DNA from: Paenibacillus radicibacter
Lineage (GTDB): Bacteria; Bacillota; Bacilli; Paenibacillales; NBRC-103111
Direction of reading: 5' to 3'
NCBI RefSeq assembly: GCF_024721995.1
Contig: NZ_JANQBC010000002.1
Span: forward strand, 310,001-374,000
DNA: 64,000 nucleotides
Part shown: positions 17,477 to 26,412 of the stretch, in pieces
Layout of the letters: each line of letters begins with the position of its first letter
How positions within the stretch are numbered: position 1 is the first letter of the stretch
Position numbers and translations under genes: made by a program
The notes under the pieces: generated by a model
The model's input: only the letters and a program-made list of their open reading frames with translations
Told to the model about the DNA's origin: nothing
Databases searched by the model: none

Positions 17477-18658
17477 TTATCCCACATGAAAGACGGAAGC
17501 GACTGTCCGCTTGAACAGTGTCCACCAATTGGCTTTAGCCACATCAACCGGGGAGTGAAGCGGGTACTCAGAGACGATATTTTCACCATTACGTACAACG
17601 ATTTTTCCGATTGTATGACCTGCAGCTATTGGTGCCTTGATTTTTGAATCGATCTGCAACTCATGATGAATACCGTCTTTGGATTCCCCTTTTCTCATGA
17701 GAACCGAGTAAGGACGTTCCGCGACAAGTGGTACAGATCTTACTTGACCTTTGGAAACCGAGAACTCTCCTAGTGCATCGCCTTTTTGGAAAATAGGGTG
17801 GTTCATATATTGAGCAAATGCGTAGTCGAACATCTTCGTTACTTCGCTATTGCGTGTTTTCGTATTCGGCTCACCCATCACTACAGCAATAATCCGCATG
17901 TTGTCACGCTTCGCTGTACCGGATAGACAGAATTTAGCTTCAGCTGTAAAACCTGTTTTTAAGCCGTCTGCACCGGAATAGAAGCGAACAAGCTTATTCG
18001 TGTTGACAAGCCAGAATGGTTTCTTCGAATCTTTACGCAAGTAATCTTGATAAGCGCTCGTAAACTGTGTAATCTCCGGATGTTTAAGCAGCTCGCGCGA
18101 CATGATCGCAATATCTTGTGCAGACGTAAAGTGCTTGTCTGCTGGCAAGCCATTACAATTCATGAAATGTGTATTCTTCATCCCCAACTGCTGAGCACGC
18201 TCATTCATCAATTGCACGAAATGTTCTTCAGAACCCGCGAGTTTCTCAGCCATTGCAACAGAGGCATCATTACCTGAAGCCATCGCAATGCCTTTGAGCA
18301 TGTCATGAACAATCATTTCTTCACCAGGCTGCAAGAAGATTTGAGAACCACCCATCGAAGCCGCATATTCACTTGTGCGAACTTTATCGTTCATCGAGAT
18401 TTTGCCAGAATCGATTGATTCCATCACAAGCAACATTGTCATAATTTTAGTAACGGACGCTGGTGCAAGTTGTTCATCTTTATTTTTTTCAAACATAATT
18501 GTGCCTGTATCGGCATCCATAAGTACAGCAGATCGCGCATTCGGCGCTAAATCTAGCGTCTGATTATGCTTCTCTTCGGCAGCAAATGCACCACTTGTTA
18601 ATACAAGCATCAAGAAAAGCTGAAGACTAGCTAGGCAACATAACCATTTTTTTATCAT
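17477..18658 (-). CDS. dacF: D-alanyl-D-alanine carboxypeptidase DacF (penicillin-binding protein)
   Basis: A low-molecular-weight PBP that trims the terminal D-Ala from peptidoglycan stem peptides; dacF is forespore-expressed in B. subtilis and affects cortex cross-linking. The 393-aa protein has an N-terminal signal peptide (hydrophobic residues about 5-27, cleavage near AFA-A), the catalytic SxxK motif SVTK (S68), SGN in GIAMASGNDASV and KTG in GADGLKTGFTAEA. The C-terminal PBP5-type beta domain is present. AAGGAG is 8 nt before the ATG at 18658. It lies upstream of spoIIAA as in Bacillus. Confidence 0.93.
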   Translation of the reverse strand: MIKKWLCCLASLQLFLMLVLTSGAFAAEEKHNQTLDLAPNARSAVLMDADTGTIMFEKNKDEQLAPASVTKIMTMLLVMESIDSGKISMNDKVRTSEYAASMGGSQIFLQPGEEMIVHDMLKGIAMASGNDASVAMAEKLAGSEEHFVQLMNERAQQLGMKNTHFMNCNGLPADKHFTSAQDIAIMSRELLKHPEITQFTSAYQDYLRKDSKKPFWLVNTNKLVRFYSGADGLKTGFTAEAKFCLSGTAKRDNMRIIAVVMGEPNTKTRNSEVTKMFDYAFAQYMNHPIFQKGDALGEFSVSKGQVRSVPLVAERPYSVLMRKGESKDGIHHELQIDSKIKAPIAAGHTIGKIVVRNGENIVSEYPLHSPVDVAKANWWTLFKRTVASVFHVG

Positions 18659-18788
18659 GCTCACAACTCCTTCACAAATGTTGACCGGTATGTAGACCTC
18701 TTTTATTTTTTAATACTGATTTATAGTGTTCACCATTCGATGGGGAATTATACTAAATTTTGTATGAGATTGCAGGTATCGATTCCAT

Positions 18789-18843
18789 GAAAAAAAGCTT
18801 GAACAAGCTCAATTGGTTCGCCCAATTTCACTTGTTCAAGCTT
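18789..18843 (-). terminator. Terminator of pdp
   Basis: A perfect 13-bp outer stem, AAGCTTGAACAAG with CTTGTTCAAGCTT (18795-18807 and 18831-18843), ending in a T-run on the minus strand. Confidence 0.92.
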
Positions 18844-18858
18844 TAATCTATCTTTCAA

Positions 18859-20193
18859 TTATAAACGTTCTACGCCGCTTTTTGTCACAATAGCATAGAT
18901 CAACTGCGGCTTCTGTTGCGGTGCTTCCGATAGCCCATAAGCTTCTAATACACGCTTATGCACTTCTGCGACTGCGGCTTCATCGCTTCCCTCGCCTACG
19001 TGAAGCTCGGCAAGCACATCGCCAACCTCTACACGGTCAGCTACTTTCTTACGCAGGAGCACGCCAACACCAAGGTCAATGCTGGATTCTTTGGTAGCAC
19101 GCCCTGCGCCTAGCATCATTGCAGCCACACCTATAGCCTCGGCAGCAATTGATCCTACGTAGCCAGCACTAGGTGCTTCTACAAGCACAACCCGCGATGC
19201 TTGTGGTAAATTCGACGGTTCATCAACAACTGTAGCGTCACCGCCCTGCGCTCCTAAGAAGTCCTTGAACTTCACGAGTGCGTCACCGCTTGCCATTAGC
19301 TCTGCGAGCTTCGCACGTGCCGCATCAACTGTATCTGCTGCTCCACCTAGTCGCAGCATATGTGAGCCGAGCACCATGCATAACTCAGCTAGATCCTCAG
19401 GCCCTTTACCATTTAGTGTATCAATCGCTTCAATGATCTCAAGCGAGTTACCGACTGCAAGACCTAGCGGCTCTTCCATTCCTGTGATAACAGCGACTGT
19501 CTCGCGTCCCACATGTTCACCGATCTCTACCATTGCTTGTGCAAGCTCGATAGAATCCTCTAAGTCCTTCATGAACGCGCCATCGCCTGTTTTTACGTCA
19601 AGCACGATTGCATCTGCTCCCGAAGCAATTTTCTTACTCATAATGGATGATGCAATCAGTGGAATTGAATCCACAGTCGCCGTTACATCACGTAGTGCAT
19701 ACAACTTCTTATCTGCTGGCGTAATGTTACCCGTCTGGGAAATAACTGCGATTCCTACATCATTCACTTGGCTTAAGAATTGCTCTTTCGTTAGCTCCAC
19801 AGAGAATCCTGGAACCGCTTCAAGCTTATCAATCGTTCCGCCAGTATGACCTAGGCCACGACCTGACATCTTCGCCACAGGTACGCCAGCAGCCGCTACA
19901 AGCGGTGCAAGAACGAGCGTCGTCGTATCGCCAACACCACCTGTGGAATGTTTATCAACTTTAACCCCTTTGATCGAGCTTAGATCCACCTGTTCACCAG
20001 AGTTCACCATCGCCATCGTCAAATCGGCTGTCTCACGTGCTGTCATACCTTTAAAGTAGATTGCCATTGCGAATGCTGACATTTGATAGTCAGGCAGCTG
20101 GCCGCGCGAATACGCATCCACCATATAATTAATTTCTTCCGTTAAAAGTTCAGCGCCATCACGCTTTTTTTGAATCACATCAACGGCTCTCAT
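18859..20193 (-). CDS. pdp: Pyrimidine-nucleoside phosphorylase
   Basis: Splits uridine, thymidine or deoxyuridine into base and (deoxy)ribose 1-phosphate. At 444 aa it matches the thymidine/pyrimidine-nucleoside phosphorylase family: [43 protein letters not shown] is given here by position, around residues 80-125. Also visible is [23 protein letters not shown]. The product pentose phosphate would be converted by DeoB (34.7 kb). In related genomes punA is the expected upstream neighbour; here a beta-oxidation block lies between. Confidence 0.95.
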   Translation of the reverse strand: MRAVDVIQKKRDGAELLTEEINYMVDAYSRGQLPDYQMSAFAMAIYFKGMTARETADLTMAMVNSGEQVDLSSIKGVKVDKHSTGGVGDTTTLVLAPLVAAAGVPVAKMSGRGLGHTGGTIDKLEAVPGFSVELTKEQFLSQVNDVGIAVISQTGNITPADKKLYALRDVTATVDSIPLIASSIMSKKIASGADAIVLDVKTGDGAFMKDLEDSIELAQAMVEIGEHVGRETVAVITGMEEPLGLAVGNSLEIIEAIDTLNGKGPEDLAELCMVLGSHMLRLGGAADTVDAARAKLAELMASGDALVKFKDFLGAQGGDATVVDEPSNLPQASRVVLVEAPSAGYVGSIAAEAIGVAAMMLGAGRATKESSIDLGVGVLLRKKVADRVEVGDVLAELHVGEGSDEAAVAEVHKRVLEAYGLSEAPQQKPQLIYAIVTKSGVERL

Positions 20194-20247
20194 ATTCTAC
20201 ACTTCCTTTACGAGTATGTACTAGTTCCATTTCATCCTTATAAAAAA

Positions 20248-20272
20248 TGAAAAAGGGAGCATATCGCTCCCC
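20248..20272 (-). terminator. Terminator after the cupredoxin gene
   Basis: GGGAGC/GCTCCC with a 5-nt loop, then TTTTTC on the minus strand. Confidence 0.8.
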
Positions 20273-20287
20273 TTCAGTATAAACCAA

Positions 20288-20671
20288 TTATTCCGTAACC
20301 ACTAATTTTGAAATCATTTTGTCGTGACCTGTTCCACACAACAATGCACAGTGGATCTCAAACTCGCCAACTTTGTCAAAAGTAACTTCTTGAGATGCAG
20401 TTGCTTTGTCGAGCTTTACGTTCAAGTCTTTGATTTCCATTGCATGTACGCCTTCTTTATTGCTAAATACAATTTTCAGCTTGTCGCCTTTTTTCACTTT
20501 ATACTCTGCTTGGTCGAATTGGAAGTTCGAAGCAACGATTTTCAGTGTGCTACCAGCATCTTTCTTCTCTGCCTCTGCCGCAGTTACGCGCTCCGAAATA
20601 GTCGAATATAAAACGCTTCCGCCCATGACGATTGCCACGACAAGTAAAATAGACATCAACCATTTGTACAT
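20288..20671 (-). CDS. Membrane-anchored CuA-type cupredoxin (COX2-like)
   Basis: A 127-aa protein with an uncleaved N-terminal helix (residues 4-22) and an extracytoplasmic cupredoxin domain. All residues of a binuclear CuA centre are present: H76 (EGVHAMEI), then C108-x3-C112-x3-H116-x2-M119 in the pattern of cytochrome c oxidase subunit II. It lacks the subunit II transmembrane hairpin and no oxidase subunit I gene is nearby, so it is probably a stand-alone electron-transfer or copper-handling protein. GGGGGG is 7 nt before the ATG at 20671; the longer frame from 20809 lacks support. It lies between pdp and the thioesterase and has its own terminator. Confidence 0.82.
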   Translation of the reverse strand: MYKWLMSILLVVAIVMGGSVLYSTISERVTAAEAEKKDAGSTLKIVASNFQFDQAEYKVKKGDKLKIVFSNKEGVHAMEIKDLNVKLDKATASQEVTFDKVGEFEIHCALLCGTGHDKMISKLVVTE

Positions 20672-20850
20672 TGCTAATCCCCCCGAAATGTTGTCATCCT
20701 CTATTGTACATAAGATTGCACGAAACCCCATATGTTTCCTTGCCGAAAAAACGAAAAGTTTGTGACAATATTCATTGTATTTGTAATATTCACATTGTGG
20801 GGTAAGCAAAAGAAATCAGAGCGAATTCAAAAAGTTGGGGCACTACGAAT

Positions 20851-20955
20851 AAAAGAGTCACTTCCGGTCGCTGTCTCAATCGTGAATTCTGAATTTATTT
20901 TATGGTTGTTTCACGATTTCAAAGGCGAACGCTTCGCTCCTACAGTGACTCTTTT
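20851..20955. repeat. Structured intergenic element, copy 1
   Basis: A 105-nt element bounded by a perfect 12-bp inverted repeat: AAAAGAGTCACT (20851-20862) and AGTGACTCTTTT (20944-20955). Inside is a second perfect 9-bp stem, AATCGTGAA (20878-20886) with TTCACGATT (20910-20918), and a small GCGAA/TTCGC hairpin near 20924-20937. A diverged second copy lies at 34552-34645 in the same orientation, with compensated changes in the outer stem. It could be a bidirectional terminator, a small RNA or a REP-type repeat. I do not recognise it as a named family. Confidence 0.75.
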
Positions 20956-20981
20956 CTTCTCCGTTAACTTTTTGATCACAT

Positions 20982-21080
20982 TCTTGGAGCTCGTTCGATG
21001 CAGTGACTTATCGAATATTATTTTGAGGTTCATTCGCACTGTATAGCAACCCTTCGAACATAATCTTGAGACTCATTCGC
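20982..21080. repeat. Degenerate tandem repeat, three units
   Basis: Three related cores, TCTTGGAGCTCGTTCG (20982-20997), TTTTGAGGTTCATTCGC (21021-21037) and TCTTGAGACTCATTCGC (21064-21080), recur at 39 and 43 nt. Flanking TCGAAYATWA also recurs before units 2 and 3. It fills the rest of the 435-nt gap between the thioesterase and cupredoxin genes beside the structured element. Confidence 0.5.
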
Positions 21081-21106
21081 GCAACAAAGCTCGTTTCAAT
21101 CCTTTA

Positions 21107-21523
21107 CTATATAATCCTGAACGAGCCTGTCCCCATCGCGCCTAGTTTACCCTGCTCATCGGTCACGGTACCGGAAGTTGTAATCGATCTGCGGGATTGA
21201 TGTACGATCTCAGCGGTTACGAGCAGCTTGCCTGCTGACATTGGAGCAACAAAGTGCATATTCAGATTCGCTGTGACTGATTTTTCATCAGGTCTAGCTA
21301 GAATGACCGCTAGTCCCATTGCGTTATCTAGGAGGGAGGACAAGACACCTCCGTGCACGATTCCGATAATGTTCAGATGATGGGGCTGCGCTTCTAAGCT
21401 TATTTTGACAATGCCTGATTCAATACTTTCCACTTTGCAGCCAAGGAACCCCCAAAAAGTACGTTCGGCGATTTCATAAATGTGCTTCATATTCGCTTCT
21501 AATTCTTGTTCAAATGGATGCAT
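21107..21523 (-). CDS. PaaI/YbgC-type hotdog-fold thioesterase
   Basis: A 138-aa hotdog-fold acyl-CoA thioesterase of the PaaI group. It has the active-site segment NIIGIVHGGVLSSLLDNAMGLAV and the following strand VTANLNMHFVAPMSAGKLLVTAEIVHQ. It would hydrolyse acyl-CoA to release CoA, for instance when beta-oxidation intermediates build up. It has a strong RBS (AAGGAGAG, 6 nt) and a TATAAT hexamer upstream, after the acyl-CoA ligase terminator, so it is probably transcribed separately from the fad genes although it lies next to them. Confidence 0.87.
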   Translation of the reverse strand: MHPFEQELEANMKHIYEIAERTFWGFLGCKVESIESGIVKISLEAQPHHLNIIGIVHGGVLSSLLDNAMGLAVILARPDEKSVTANLNMHFVAPMSAGKLLVTAEIVHQSRRSITTSGTVTDEQGKLGAMGTGSFRII

Positions 21524-21565
21524 ATGCGCCTCTCCTTCCTGATTATACCTCTCTATAACCTTTCA

Positions 21566-21603
21566 TAAACAACACCCCACAAGAACGAGTCATTGTGGGG
21601 TGT
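21566..21603 (-). terminator. Terminator of the fad operon
   Basis: A perfect 11-bp stem ACACCCCACAA/TTGTGGGGTGT with TTGTTT after it on the minus strand. It ends the fadF-fadN-fadA-fadE-lcfA transcript. Confidence 0.85.
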
Positions 21604-21625
21604 AACTGCATGTTTACCTTGCTTC

Positions 21626-23299
21626 TTACACCGCTTTTTCCTCTTCTTCAAGCAGCTTACGTCGCAACACTTTACCTACCATTGTCATCGGTAACGCTTC
21701 ACGGAACTCGAACTTCCGAGGCACTTTAAATGCAGCTAATCGCTCTCTGCACCAAATATTCAACTCTTCCTGTGTGACCGTCTCGCCTTCTTTTAGTACA
21801 ATAAAGGCTTTAACAGTCTCGCCTCGGTATTCATCTGGCACACCAACAGCAACAGCTTCTTTAATCTTCGGATGTTCATACAGCACTTCTTCCACTTCTC
21901 TTGGGTAAATATTGAATCCACCCGCGATAATGAGATCCTTCTTCCGATCCACGATGGAGAAGAAACCTTCTTCATCCATTTTGGCCATATCGCCTGTATA
22001 TAACCAACCATCACGTAACGTATTACGCGTTTCTTCTTCCCTGTTCCAGTAACCCTTCATGATTTGTGGACCCGTAATGATAAGCTCACCAATCTCACCA
22101 ATTGGAAGTTCATCACCTGTCTGCGGGTCAACTACCTTTGCAATCGTATCAGGCATCGGAATGCCGATTGTACCACTTTTGCGATAGTCCCATACTGGGT
22201 TTGCATGTGTAACTGGGGAAGCTTCTGTCAGGCCATACCCTTCGATCAAGCACCCACCACTAATTTGTTCAAACCTCTCTTGAACTTCATTCGGAAGCCC
22301 CGCAGCACCGCTAACACAAATTTGCACGGACGAGAGATCATATTCCTTCACTTTCGGATGATTAATTAGAGCAATATACATAGTCGGAGCACCAGGGAAG
22401 ATCGTAACCTTCTGCTTCGTAATCGCTTTCAGAACTGATTCTGGATCGAACTTTGGAAGCAGAACCATCATTCCACCTAAGAAAATCGCCTGATTCATCA
22501 TGACCGTCATGCCGAATACATGGAAAATCGGTAATGCGCCTAGGAACACTTCTTTCCCTTCTCGAACGCGATACACCCATTTCATTAATTGCATCGTATT
22601 AGAGACGATATTGTAATGTGTTAATTGGACCCCTTTAGATAACCCTGTAGTGCCTCCCGTATATTGCAATAACGCAAGATCGTTCTCTGCATCAAGCTCA
22701 ACATGTACAGGCGAATTCGAAGCACTCGCAATATGCTTCTTGAAGGAACTCACAACATCACTATATTGAACCGTTAAATCTAAGCCGTCTTTCTTCGCCT
22801 TAATGGGATACAACAAATTAAGTGGAAATGGAAGGTAATCTTTGATTGACGTAACAATGACACGCTCAATATCGGTCGTATGACGAATTTTCATCACCTT
22901 TCGATACAGTAGATCGAGTGTCACGATAACCTTAGCCCCTGCATCGACCATCTGATGCTCCAGTTCACGCTCCGTATACATCGGATTCGTCTGAACAACA
23001 ATCGCACCGATGAGAAGTGAGCCATAGAAAGCAATGACAGCTTGCGGGCAGTTCGGGAGCATGATGGCTACCCGATCTCCCTTCTTAATTCCAAGCTCTA
23101 ATAATCCATTTGCAAATCGATAACACTTGTCTAATAGCTGATTGTATTTCATTTTCTTGCCCATAAAATAGATTGCATCTAGCTGTGGGGATTTTTCTGC
23201 TGTCTGGATGAGAAATTGTGCGACATTTCGCTTCGGATAGTCGTAGGTGGGGGAGACTTCGGCAGGATAGTGCCGAAGCCAAGGTTTTTCCACATTCAT
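21626..23299 (-). CDS. lcfA: Long-chain-fatty-acid--CoA ligase
   Basis: Activates fatty acids to acyl-CoA through an acyl-AMP intermediate, the entry step of beta-oxidation. The 557-aa ANL-family enzyme has the AMP-binding P-loop LLQYTGGTTGLSKGVQLTH (about residue 210), EGYGLTEASPV, the hinge motif GWLYTGDMAKMDEEGFFSIVDRKKDLIIAGG (by position about residues 430-460) and the catalytic lysine near MVGKVLRRKL. Start is ATG 23299 with AAAGGG upstream. It is the last gene of the fad operon, 39 nt after fadE. Confidence 0.94.
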   Translation of the reverse strand: MNVEKPWLRHYPAEVSPTYDYPKRNVAQFLIQTAEKSPQLDAIYFMGKKMKYNQLLDKCYRFANGLLELGIKKGDRVAIMLPNCPQAVIAFYGSLLIGAIVVQTNPMYTERELEHQMVDAGAKVIVTLDLLYRKVMKIRHTTDIERVIVTSIKDYLPFPLNLLYPIKAKKDGLDLTVQYSDVVSSFKKHIASASNSPVHVELDAENDLALLQYTGGTTGLSKGVQLTHYNIVSNTMQLMKWVYRVREGKEVFLGALPIFHVFGMTVMMNQAIFLGGMMVLLPKFDPESVLKAITKQKVTIFPGAPTMYIALINHPKVKEYDLSSVQICVSGAAGLPNEVQERFEQISGGCLIEGYGLTEASPVTHANPVWDYRKSGTIGIPMPDTIAKVVDPQTGDELPIGEIGELIITGPQIMKGYWNREEETRNTLRDGWLYTGDMAKMDEEGFFSIVDRKKDLIIAGGFNIYPREVEEVLYEHPKIKEAVAVGVPDEYRGETVKAFIVLKEGETVTQEELNIWCRERLAAFKVPRKFEFREALPMTMVGKVLRRKLLEEEEKAV

Positions 23300-23338
23300 C
23301 CAAGATCATCCCTTTCAATCGAGTCGGGCTGCCATATC

Positions 23339-25117
23339 TTACACTACATATGCCTCAGATTGAATCACACGAGCCGCAATTTGACGTTTGATCGCAATCG
23401 CATCAATTGGGCTGGTGCGCGTAAGCTTTTTGAGGATGGATAACTGCGTGCGAAGAACATCACCAGACTCCATCGTTGCCAGCGTTTCTTTGGCAGAATG
23501 CTCGATTTTGGCAAAAGCCTCATGGGTAAACACTTGCGTCATCTGAATCGCAGCTTCCGATTTCGCTTCACCTTGCTTGCCAATCATCTTAACCGTACGT
23601 AAATATGCACTTTCTACTGCGAAGATTTGAATCATAATATCTGCCAAGTTGCTAAGCACTTCTTGTTGTTTATCTAAGCTCATTCCATACTTTTGAACAG
23701 CGAAGCCACCAACCATTAAGAAGATCTTCTTCGCCATTGCAAGCATATGCACCTCTTGCTCAAGCACGCCATCTCCTGTTACTTGTGGAATCGGCTGCAT
23801 GAGTTCACCTTGCAGTGCTTGTGCTTTTTGAAGCAAAGGCAGTTCACCCTTCATTGCTTTCTTTAGGAGTGTGCCTGGAATGAGCAAACGATTAATTTCA
23901 TTCGTCCCTTCAAAAATACGATTAATCCGCGAATCTCTGTAATTGCGTTCAACCTTATACTCTTGAATAAAGCCGTATCCACCATGAATCTGTACCGCTT
24001 CGTCTACAACATAATCCAACACTTCCGAACCGAACACTTTGTTAATGGAGCACTCTAACGCGTACTCTGCAATACTCTTCACTGCTTTCTGACTCGCATC
24101 TGGACCTGAGTAATCCAAGTCTTTAAGACTATCTTCCATCAGTCCTGCCGTACGGTAAACCACACTTTCTGTAACATACGTTTGTACATTCATGCTTGCG
24201 AGTTTATTCCCGATGAGTGGGAACTTGGTAAGTGTCTGGCCGAACTGTGTACGTGTATTCGCATACTTCGCAGCAAGCCCGATCGTTTCTTTCGCAGCAC
24301 CTAAGCAACCTACTGCGAGCTTAAATCTTCCGATGTTCAAGATATTAAAGGCGATATGATGACCTTTACCTTGACCGAACAGCAGATTTTCTGCTGGCAC
24401 TTTCATATCTTCGAAATATAAAGGGCGTGTTGAGGAGCCCTTGATGCCCATCTTATTCTCTTCAGGACCGATGACAAGTCCTGCTGTATCCTTTTCCACG
24501 ATAAAGGCGCTAAAGTCAGTTCCATTGATCTTCGCATACACGATAAAAATATCTGCGAATCCTGCGTTTGTAATAAACTGCTTCGAACCATTCAACACAT
24601 AATGTGTACCATCTTCCGATAACATAGCCGTTGTCTTCGCACTCAGCGCATCAGATCCAGAGGTTGGCTCGGTTAAGCAATAGGCAGCAAGCTTAGCACC
24701 GGAAGCTAGATCAGGGAGGTACTTCGCTTTTTGTTCCGGGTTACCAAAATAAACGATAGGCAAGGTTCCAATTCCAATATGTGCACCAAGTGACAGCGCA
24801 AAGGATGATGCTTTGGAGAGCGATTCGCTAATAATCGTCGAACTCACTTTATCTAAACCAAGTCCACCATATTGTTCAGGAACATCTGCGCTCAGCAGTC
24901 CAAGATCACCGGCTTGACGCAGCAATTTTACAGTCAGATCATAATCAAGGTGTTCAAGCTGCTCATCATTAGGCATTACCTCATTGTCCACAAAATCAAC
25001 TGTCGTCTGTGCAATCATACGATGCTCTTCTGTAAAATCCTCAGGTGTAAGTACAGCCTCTGGACCTACATCTGTAATGACAAAGCTTCCGCCTACAATT
25101 TTGGTTTCAACTGACAT
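23339..25117 (-). CDS. fadE: Acyl-CoA dehydrogenase (FadE type)
   Basis: FAD enzyme that makes the trans-2-enoyl-CoA in the first oxidation step and passes electrons to the EtfAB pair encoded at 31.8-33.5 kb. At 592 aa it is the long FadE form: a normal dehydrogenase core (AYCLTEPTSGSDA, GTRTQF-like NTRTQFGQTLTKFPLIGNK, IHGGYGFIQEYKVERNYRDSRI around residues 385-405) plus a C-terminal extension of about 170 residues. The catalytic glutamate is in FEGTNEI. GGAGG lies 7 nt before the ATG. Confidence 0.94.
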   Translation of the reverse strand: MSVETKIVGGSFVITDVGPEAVLTPEDFTEEHRMIAQTTVDFVDNEVMPNDEQLEHLDYDLTVKLLRQAGDLGLLSADVPEQYGGLGLDKVSSTIISESLSKASSFALSLGAHIGIGTLPIVYFGNPEQKAKYLPDLASGAKLAAYCLTEPTSGSDALSAKTTAMLSEDGTHYVLNGSKQFITNAGFADIFIVYAKINGTDFSAFIVEKDTAGLVIGPEENKMGIKGSSTRPLYFEDMKVPAENLLFGQGKGHHIAFNILNIGRFKLAVGCLGAAKETIGLAAKYANTRTQFGQTLTKFPLIGNKLASMNVQTYVTESVVYRTAGLMEDSLKDLDYSGPDASQKAVKSIAEYALECSINKVFGSEVLDYVVDEAVQIHGGYGFIQEYKVERNYRDSRINRIFEGTNEINRLLIPGTLLKKAMKGELPLLQKAQALQGELMQPIPQVTGDGVLEQEVHMLAMAKKIFLMVGGFAVQKYGMSLDKQQEVLSNLADIMIQIFAVESAYLRTVKMIGKQGEAKSEAAIQMTQVFTHEAFAKIEHSAKETLATMESGDVLRTQLSILKKLTRTSPIDAIAIKRQIAARVIQSEAYVV

Positions 25118-25185
25118 TGTATTTCCTCCCTAATATACGAATATGATTGCTAAAGCCTGAATACGCCTGTAAACATCGAAATTCC

Positions 25186-26370
25186 TTATGCGCTATACAC
25201 TTCAAACACTCCAGCTGCTCCCATACCGCCACCGATACACATCGAGACAACCCCAATGCCACCGCCACGACGTCTTAACTCATGAACCAGCGTTGCTGTA
25301 AGCTTCGTCCCTGTACAGCCAAGTGGATGCCCTAGCGCGATTGCTCCGCCATTCACATTCACTTTCTCTTCATCGATTCCAAGCTGCTTAACGATTTGCA
25401 AACATTGAGAAGCAAACGCCTCATTAATTTCAAAAATATCCACTTGATCCAGCGCCACACCTGCCCGCTCTAATGCTCTTGGAATCGCTTCAATCGGACC
25501 GACACCCATAATATCTGGATCAACTCCAGCTACTGCGAACGAACGGAATACAGCAAGTGGCTTGAGCCCTAGGGACTCTGCTTTCTCACGACTCATGATG
25601 ACAGCAGCTGCTGCACCATCACTCATCTGCGATGCATTCCCTGCAGTGACCGAACCACCTAGTGTGAAGGCAGGCTTTAGTCCTGCTAACACATCTTGTG
25701 TCGTATCGCTACGTACCCCTTCATCCGTGTCATACACGACTTTCTTCTCCCACAGCTTGCCGTTTGCATCCACACCCTTGGTTTGCGTATGAACAGGTAC
25801 GATCTCTTCTTTAAATTTACCTTCTGCGATAGCTGCTGCTGCTTTACGATGACTGGAAGCTGCGAAGCGATCTTGCTCTTCACGACTAATGCCGAAGCGA
25901 TTCGCCACATTCTCAGCCGTATGACCCATACCGATATACACTTCCGGCATGTCTTCTACGATCTTTGGATGCGGTGACAGCTTGAATCCGATCATCGGCA
26001 CATGACTCATACTTTCTACCCCGCCAGCAATGACGACATCTGCCGCACCGACCATAATACGCTCTGCTGCGAATGCAATGGATTGCAGACCAGAGGAACA
26101 GAATCGATTGATCGTGAGTGCTGGAACTGTACTAGGGAATCCGGCATACAAAGCCATGATTCTTGCAAAGTTAAGTCCTTGCTCCCCTTCTGGCATCGCA
26201 CAGCCGATAATGATATCCTCAACATCTTCTTTATTTAAACCAGGTGTACGTGCCATAACTTCCTCTAGCACTGTTTTACCCAAATCTTCTGCACGTGTCT
26301 GAGCTAAGCTGCCCTTCTTACTCTTACCAACTGCTGTTCGTGCTATCGATACAATGACGGCTTCCCGCAT
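25186..26370 (-). CDS. fadA: Acetyl-CoA C-acyltransferase (3-ketoacyl-CoA thiolase)
   Basis: Cleaves 3-ketoacyl-CoA to acetyl-CoA and a shortened acyl-CoA. The 394-aa thiolase has the acyl-accepting cysteine in [12 protein letters not shown] (about residue 88), the histidine motif [18 protein letters not shown] and the C-terminal [18 protein letters not shown]. It lies between fadN and fadE, 42 nt after fadN, the same order as B. subtilis fadN-fadA-fadE. Confidence 0.96.
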   Translation of the reverse strand: MREAVIVSIARTAVGKSKKGSLAQTRAEDLGKTVLEEVMARTPGLNKEDVEDIIIGCAMPEGEQGLNFARIMALYAGFPSTVPALTINRFCSSGLQSIAFAAERIMVGAADVVIAGGVESMSHVPMIGFKLSPHPKIVEDMPEVYIGMGHTAENVANRFGISREEQDRFAASSHRKAAAAIAEGKFKEEIVPVHTQTKGVDANGKLWEKKVVYDTDEGVRSDTTQDVLAGLKPAFTLGGSVTAGNASQMSDGAAAAVIMSREKAESLGLKPLAVFRSFAVAGVDPDIMGVGPIEAIPRALERAGVALDQVDIFEINEAFASQCLQIVKQLGIDEEKVNVNGGAIALGHPLGCTGTKLTATLVHELRRRGGGIGVVSMCIGGGMGAAGVFEVYSA

Positions 26371-26412
26371 CGTTCATCCACCTTCCTTATAAAAAATGAT
26401 TTACGTATCATC

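Noticed and set aside
19265-19849. 194-aa plus-strand ORF
   Set aside because: It is the antisense of pdp, with low-complexity Ser/Ala/Pro composition and no RBS; pdp is well conserved on the other strand.
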